A stretch of DNA of 46,584 nucleotides from Cenarchaeum sp. SB0675_bin_21 (GTDB taxonomy: Archaea > Thermoproteota > Nitrososphaeria > Nitrososphaerales > Nitrosopumilaceae): the NCBI GenBank assembly GCA_009843815.1, contig VYCS01000033.1, forward strand, positions 1 to 46,584. The letters are read 5' to 3'. Shown in pieces: positions 43,875 to 46,584 of the stretch; position 1 is the first letter of the stretch; each line of letters starts with the position of its first letter. Both the position numbers and the translations under genes were made by a program. The notes under the pieces are model-generated. The model saw nothing but the letters and a program-made list of their open reading frames with translations. It made no database searches and was not told the origin of the DNA.

Positions 43875-44816
43875 TTATGAAGGATTTAGTGTCACACGTA
43901 TATCATATGTGGAGAGTATTGCTTTACATCTACCTCTGACGGTAACATTGGTTACGCCCGACGCTTCAGTAATGTCTCGCTGAATATTGTCTGGACTGAG
44001 CAACATACTTGCGATACATAGATATGCGGCGGCCAGACCCCCGGGGTCACGACCATTACTAATATCTTGATTTTTGGTCTTGTGGGCCAGTCGTAAGGCC
44101 AATCGCTCAGCATGTCCACTAGCCTCAGATATGTTCGATATCTTTGAGATATACTTGTCTATTGGTATTGGCTCAGAACGGGGACTTCCGGTCTCTAGTA
44201 CCAGTGTACGATAGTAGCGGTTCGCCAATCTTGTTTTGAGGCGCACCTCCTTTTGCGGGCAGATGGAGTTGACCAGCTCCTGCATGGATCTTATGGCATC
44301 GCATTTTTTACAGCCCATATACACCATGGCGCATGCAACTGCCACTGTGGATTTATTTTTAAGATCCACAGTACTATCTAAGTTACGATATGTCAGCGAG
44401 GCACTCTCCAAAACTGTCTTTGGTAATGACAGTGCATTGCATATATCAGAAACCCTATTCAAAACTTCAGATGTACGCCTGTCCCGATTTCCATTAATAC
44501 GAATTCTATTCTGCCATCTTCGTAGTTTGGTCATCTTTGACTGTGTGACCCGCGCTATGACATTTCCGCTAAAGTCTGTGCTGCCAGATGCAATACCTGT
44601 CATCACACCCATATCATGCTGAGATAGCGTCAGCTGGCCCGAAACCCGGGGCATTCTTTGACCCTGATCATCAAACAGACCCAAGGGCGACATGACAGGA
44701 TCCGGCATGTGATCATCTGCCACAATACCACATTTGCAACATACCATCTCCCCACTATCCATATCATGTATGAGTGGAGCACTACACTCTGCACAGCTAG
44801 AGGTTTTAGGCATCAA
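43875..44816 (-). CDS. tfb: Transcription initiation factor B (TFB), intact paralogue
   Basis: The 313-residue protein has an N-terminal zinc ribbon (CAECSAPL...CCKCG), a B-reader/linker with TKLRRWQNRIRI, and two cyclin repeats (first: STVAVACAMVYMGCKK; second: DPGGLAAAYLCIASMLL). The end VTNVTVRGRCKAIL is the usual second-repeat helix-turn-helix that binds BRE. It bridges TBP at TATA boxes and RNA polymerase. Its ATG overlaps the gar1 stop (ATGA), making a probable SRP19-Gar1-TFB operon. It is clearly different from the pseudogene at 35630. Confidence 0.93.
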   Translation of the reverse strand: MMPKTSSCAECSAPLIHDMDSGEMVCCKCGIVADDHMPDPVMSPLGLFDDQGQRMPRVSGQLTLSQHDMGVMTGIASGSTDFSGNVIARVTQSKMTKLRRWQNRIRINGNRDRRTSEVLNRVSDICNALSLPKTVLESASLTYRNLDSTVDLKNKSTVAVACAMVYMGCKKCDAIRSMQELVNSICPQKEVRLKTRLANRYYRTLVLETGSPRSEPIPIDKYISKISNISEASGHAERLALRLAHKTKNQDISNGRDPGGLAAAYLCIASMLLSPDNIQRDITEASGVTNVTVRGRCKAILSTYDIRVTLNPS

Positions 44817-45073
44817 TGTCTCTTCCCCCTATTGCATACGCTCACCGGCTCACCCATATGCCGTTGTATATTGTTAGTTAGTGGTTCAGCCGAAGCATAT
44901 GGTGCCCTTACCGGCCCTATAACCTCTCTAATTCGGGCTACGCGCACACCCTGCGAATTACACAATATATCTCCCTCAGAAGCCTCTCCATTCAGTCTTA
45001 TTATTACACGTCCACTACCGGCCTGATGTAGTACTACTCCTGCCTGTTTCATAGCAGGTGTTGCAATGTACAT
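44813..45073 (-). CDS. gar1: Gar1-like H/ACA RNA-protein component
   Basis: The 86-residue protein has a Gar1 barrel with the conserved VIGPVRAPYAS (family G-V-.-GPv..Py). Gar1 joins Cbf5, Nop10 and L7Ae to make pseudouridines in rRNA. The start at 45073 is 27 nt below GTTTAAAAAA. It lies 40 bp after the SRP19 gene and overlaps the TFB start by 4 bp. Confidence 0.85.
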   Translation of the reverse strand: MYIATPAMKQAGVVLHQAGSGRVIIRLNGEASEGDILCNSQGVRVARIREVIGPVRAPYASAEPLTNNIQRHMGEPVSVCNRGKRH

Positions 45074-45094
45074 ATTTACAAACTATATTGTTTG

Positions 45095-45104
45095 TTTTTT
45101 TAAA
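45095..45104 (-). promoter_or_regulatory. TATA-like box ahead of gar1
   Basis: The minus strand reads GTTTAAAAAA, centred 27 nt from the start at 45073, within the end of the SRP19 gene. It could give gar1-tfb a second promoter. Confidence 0.4.
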
Positions 45105-45113
45105 CAAAGTAGC

Positions 45114-45416
45114 CTATTTTTTTTTACTGCCCTTGTCTACCCGCACAAGTTTTGGAGCAATCCTGTACAGTACGCGAGTCTTTGGGTCAGTCTTTGGTAT
45201 AGTGATATATCCTGATCTAATGTTGGCACGACGGGGGTGACGGACTTTATAATTTGTGTCTTGTACAGTATAGCCGGCCATCTTTGCAGCTGCACTTAAA
45301 TCATCCAATACTGGGGCCGATACGCAATAGTCTTTGCTCAGTCGTCTACCCTGAGAGCGAGACAGGTTTTTGTTAAAGTAATCCAGCCAGACCACTATAT
45401 GGTCATAATCTTTCAT
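45114..45416 (-). CDS. srp19: Signal recognition particle subunit SRP19
   Basis: The 100-residue protein matches archaeal SRP19: HIVVWLDYFNKNLSRSQGRR at the start, then YKVRHPRRANIRSGYITIPK and a lysine-rich tail. It binds the SRP RNA tips and lets SRP54 join. A CTTTAAGG box is about 27 nt upstream of the start. The linked gar1 and tfb suggest a translation/transcription operon. Confidence 0.9.
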   Translation of the reverse strand: MKDYDHIVVWLDYFNKNLSRSQGRRLSKDYCVSAPVLDDLSAAAKMAGYTVQDTNYKVRHPRRANIRSGYITIPKTDPKTRVLYRIAPKLVRVDKGSKKK

Positions 45417-45540
45417 GTCTGTTTATAATTACATACTTGCTTTAAGGATTTAGTAGAGTTTATGCGTAATCAAACCACTTTCAAGCGATCTAAAATACAT
45501 AACACGCTGTTGGTGTTTCCACCATCCAGAGGGATATAAT

Positions 45541-45596
45541 GAGCCTTCCGCGTATCGGGAAGGGTTGCTCCAACCACAGGGAGAATCATACCCGTG
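45541..45596 (+). ncRNA. Candidate structured RNA: three successive hairpins
   Basis: Three stems lie end to end: CCTTCC/GGAAGG (45544-45549 with 45558-45563), GGTTG/CAACC (45563-45567 with 45571-45575), and CAC-GGG/CCC-GTG (45575-45581 with 45591-45596, one bulged A). A TAAAATA box about 50 nt upstream could be its promoter. No known family is recognised; it is not a tRNA. Confidence 0.35.
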
Positions 45597-45639
45597 TCAA
45601 GGGCGGTGTCAAGACATGGTGACCTATGAGTAGCTGTCA

Positions 45640-45787
45640 AAAAAGTGACCCGGTGTGGAAATTCAGGTAGTGCCTAGTGGGGGCAGAAACGGGTCGGAGC
45701 GTACCATACATCAGGTTACAAACTTTCTAATCAGACGTTAGATCTTTTCCAACCATACGAAGGTCAGCACTTCTTACCAGTCCCGTG
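45640..45787. repeat. Dispersed repeat cluster 8
   Basis: CTGTCAAAAAAGTGACC is followed by GGTGTGGAAATTCAGGTAG and GGGGGCAGAAACGGGTCGG, then near the end AAGGTCAGCACTTCTTACCAG. The first motif also occurs near 19.6 kb and, degenerate and in reverse, at 46.25-46.32 kb. Confidence 0.6.
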
Positions 45788-45829
45788 TCGGCGTGATGGT
45801 TTTTATGTTATAGTGGGCATATGTAATGT

Positions 45830-46214
45830 ATGAGTGAGATAGAGAGATATGCGAGTGATTTTGAGAGAAGGGCAGACGCTATAGAGGCACGCTATATACC
45901 GGAAGCCGAGGGTCTTGCTGAGCAGATACGTGGTTGTGCAGCGCTCGTACGAGAGGTTGGAGAAGATTTCAGACGAGCTTTCGGAGAATATTACTAAGGT
46001 ACGCCAACATCTGAACCGCATGCTCCATAAAATAAAAGAAGATATCAAAAAATGTGATGAGGTTACCGCCATAATGTCCTAGAAGTATGATGAAATAATA
46101 GATCACAGACAAGATCTCGCCAAATGTAAGAATTTTGTAAAAAATGATGAACATGTAATTAGACTACTTCATGATGAATTACGTCGGTTGGAAGGGTTAC
46201 GGGATTCAACTTAG
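45830..46214 (+). pseudogene. Coiled-coil protein gene, frameshifted
   Basis: A first frame (MSEIERYASDFERRADAIEA) starts 25 nt below a TTTTATGTTATAG box. It gives way near 45930 to a second frame (RLEKISDELSENITKVRQHL) that continues to 46214, interrupted by TAG at 46078-46080 (IMS-stop-KYDEI). All segments are heptad-rich alpha-helix with many Glu, Arg and Leu, so they appear to be one former protein of about 128 residues. No family is recognised. Confidence 0.55.
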
Positions 46215-46584
46215 CCGGTATAAGACATGTATGGTAACCTGTGAGGAATTGCCAAAAAGGTAACCTCGTGTGGAGATGGTTGTCAAGTTTGGTGCAGGTC
46301 ACTTTTTTGACAGATTCTTATAGGTCACCGTGTCTTGACACCTTCCATGGCAGACTTGTCGATACACCTTGTACGATAATATTGGTGTGATAACCCACAA
46401 AGCCCAGAACTATATATTTTGTCTATAATACATAATGATATCATCTTCAACCGGTAATTGTATAATATCTTTGATTTGACGTCATACTTTAGCATAACCC
46501 ACTGCGCAACACAACTTTGATTTGGCATTCTGACTCTGTAACACTTTGCACTTTTAGCACAGTGTAATTAATTATGATAAAAAT
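46215..46584. other. Terminal stretch, repeats, no convincing gene
   Basis: ATTGCCAAAAAGGTAACCTC near 46251 and GGTCACTTTTTTGACAG near 46305 are copies of the CTGTCAAAAAAGTGACC motif in both orientations. A minus-strand frame ending at 46325 (67 codons) has a TATA-like box near 46556 but unlikely composition. Confidence 0.4.

Noticed and set aside
1-46584. tRNA and rRNA genes
   Set aside because: I looked for cloverleaf patterns with GTTCRA-type loops and for rRNA signatures and saw none that hold.

Overview
The window looks like the chromosome of a Nitrososphaerota (Thaumarchaeota) archaeon, probably of the Nitrosopumilales type. This inference rests on CdvA, TFB paralogues, Gar1, SRP19, multidomain blue-copper proteins of the kind ammonia oxidisers carry, and TATA boxes about 25-28 nt upstream of many start codons (leaderless transcription, with several GTG/TTG starts). 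I see no tRNA, rRNA or CRISPR array.

Layout. Positions 1-26 kb are a genomic island rich in defence genes and transposons. In order it holds: an OLD/AAA ATPase cut by the window edge; a SWIM-finger DDE transposase killed by one stop codon; a possible HEPN protein; a single-chain Type ISP restriction-modification enzyme with a heptanucleotide repeat inside the gene; an IS110 remnant; a Kiwa pair (KwaA/KwaB-like); a nuclease-like protein fused to a cysteine-free cupredoxin; an unknown gene pair; a DUF4338(DruA-like)-NurA-HerA operon; small zinc-ribbon membrane proteins; a second, intact SWIM-DDE transposon; and nested IS630 debris. Most of these modules are separated by clusters of short dispersed repeats (consensus near GGAGTRGAAAYGNAGGTC, plus companion motifs) that I do not find in the housekeeping blocks.

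Positions 26-34.4 kb are mostly core genes: a secreted cupredoxin, an HD-domain hydrolase, CdvA (cell division), AMP-forming acetyl-CoA synthetase, a DUF2203 protein and a formate/nitrite-family channel. A decayed MazF-type toxin-antitoxin pair and another debris repeat lie among them.

Positions 34.4-41.5 kb form a second island: a hypothetical membrane protein, a TFB pseudogene, McrBC, an actin-like fragment and a TnpB pseudogene. It is bounded by two inverted, outward-facing copies of the same IS605-type right end. From 41.5 to 45.4 kb the core chromosome resumes (UbiA prenyltransferase, VTT membrane protein, SufC, then SRP19-Gar1-TFB as an information-processing operon). The last kilobase holds a possible structured RNA, more dispersed repeats and a broken coiled-coil gene.

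The strongest candidates for something undescribed are the DUF4338-NurA-HerA operon, the nuclease/cupredoxin fusion whose cysteines have all been replaced, the probable phase-switch in the Type ISP gene, and the repeat clusters that bracket the defence modules. All family assignments are by eye from motifs; no database search was run.
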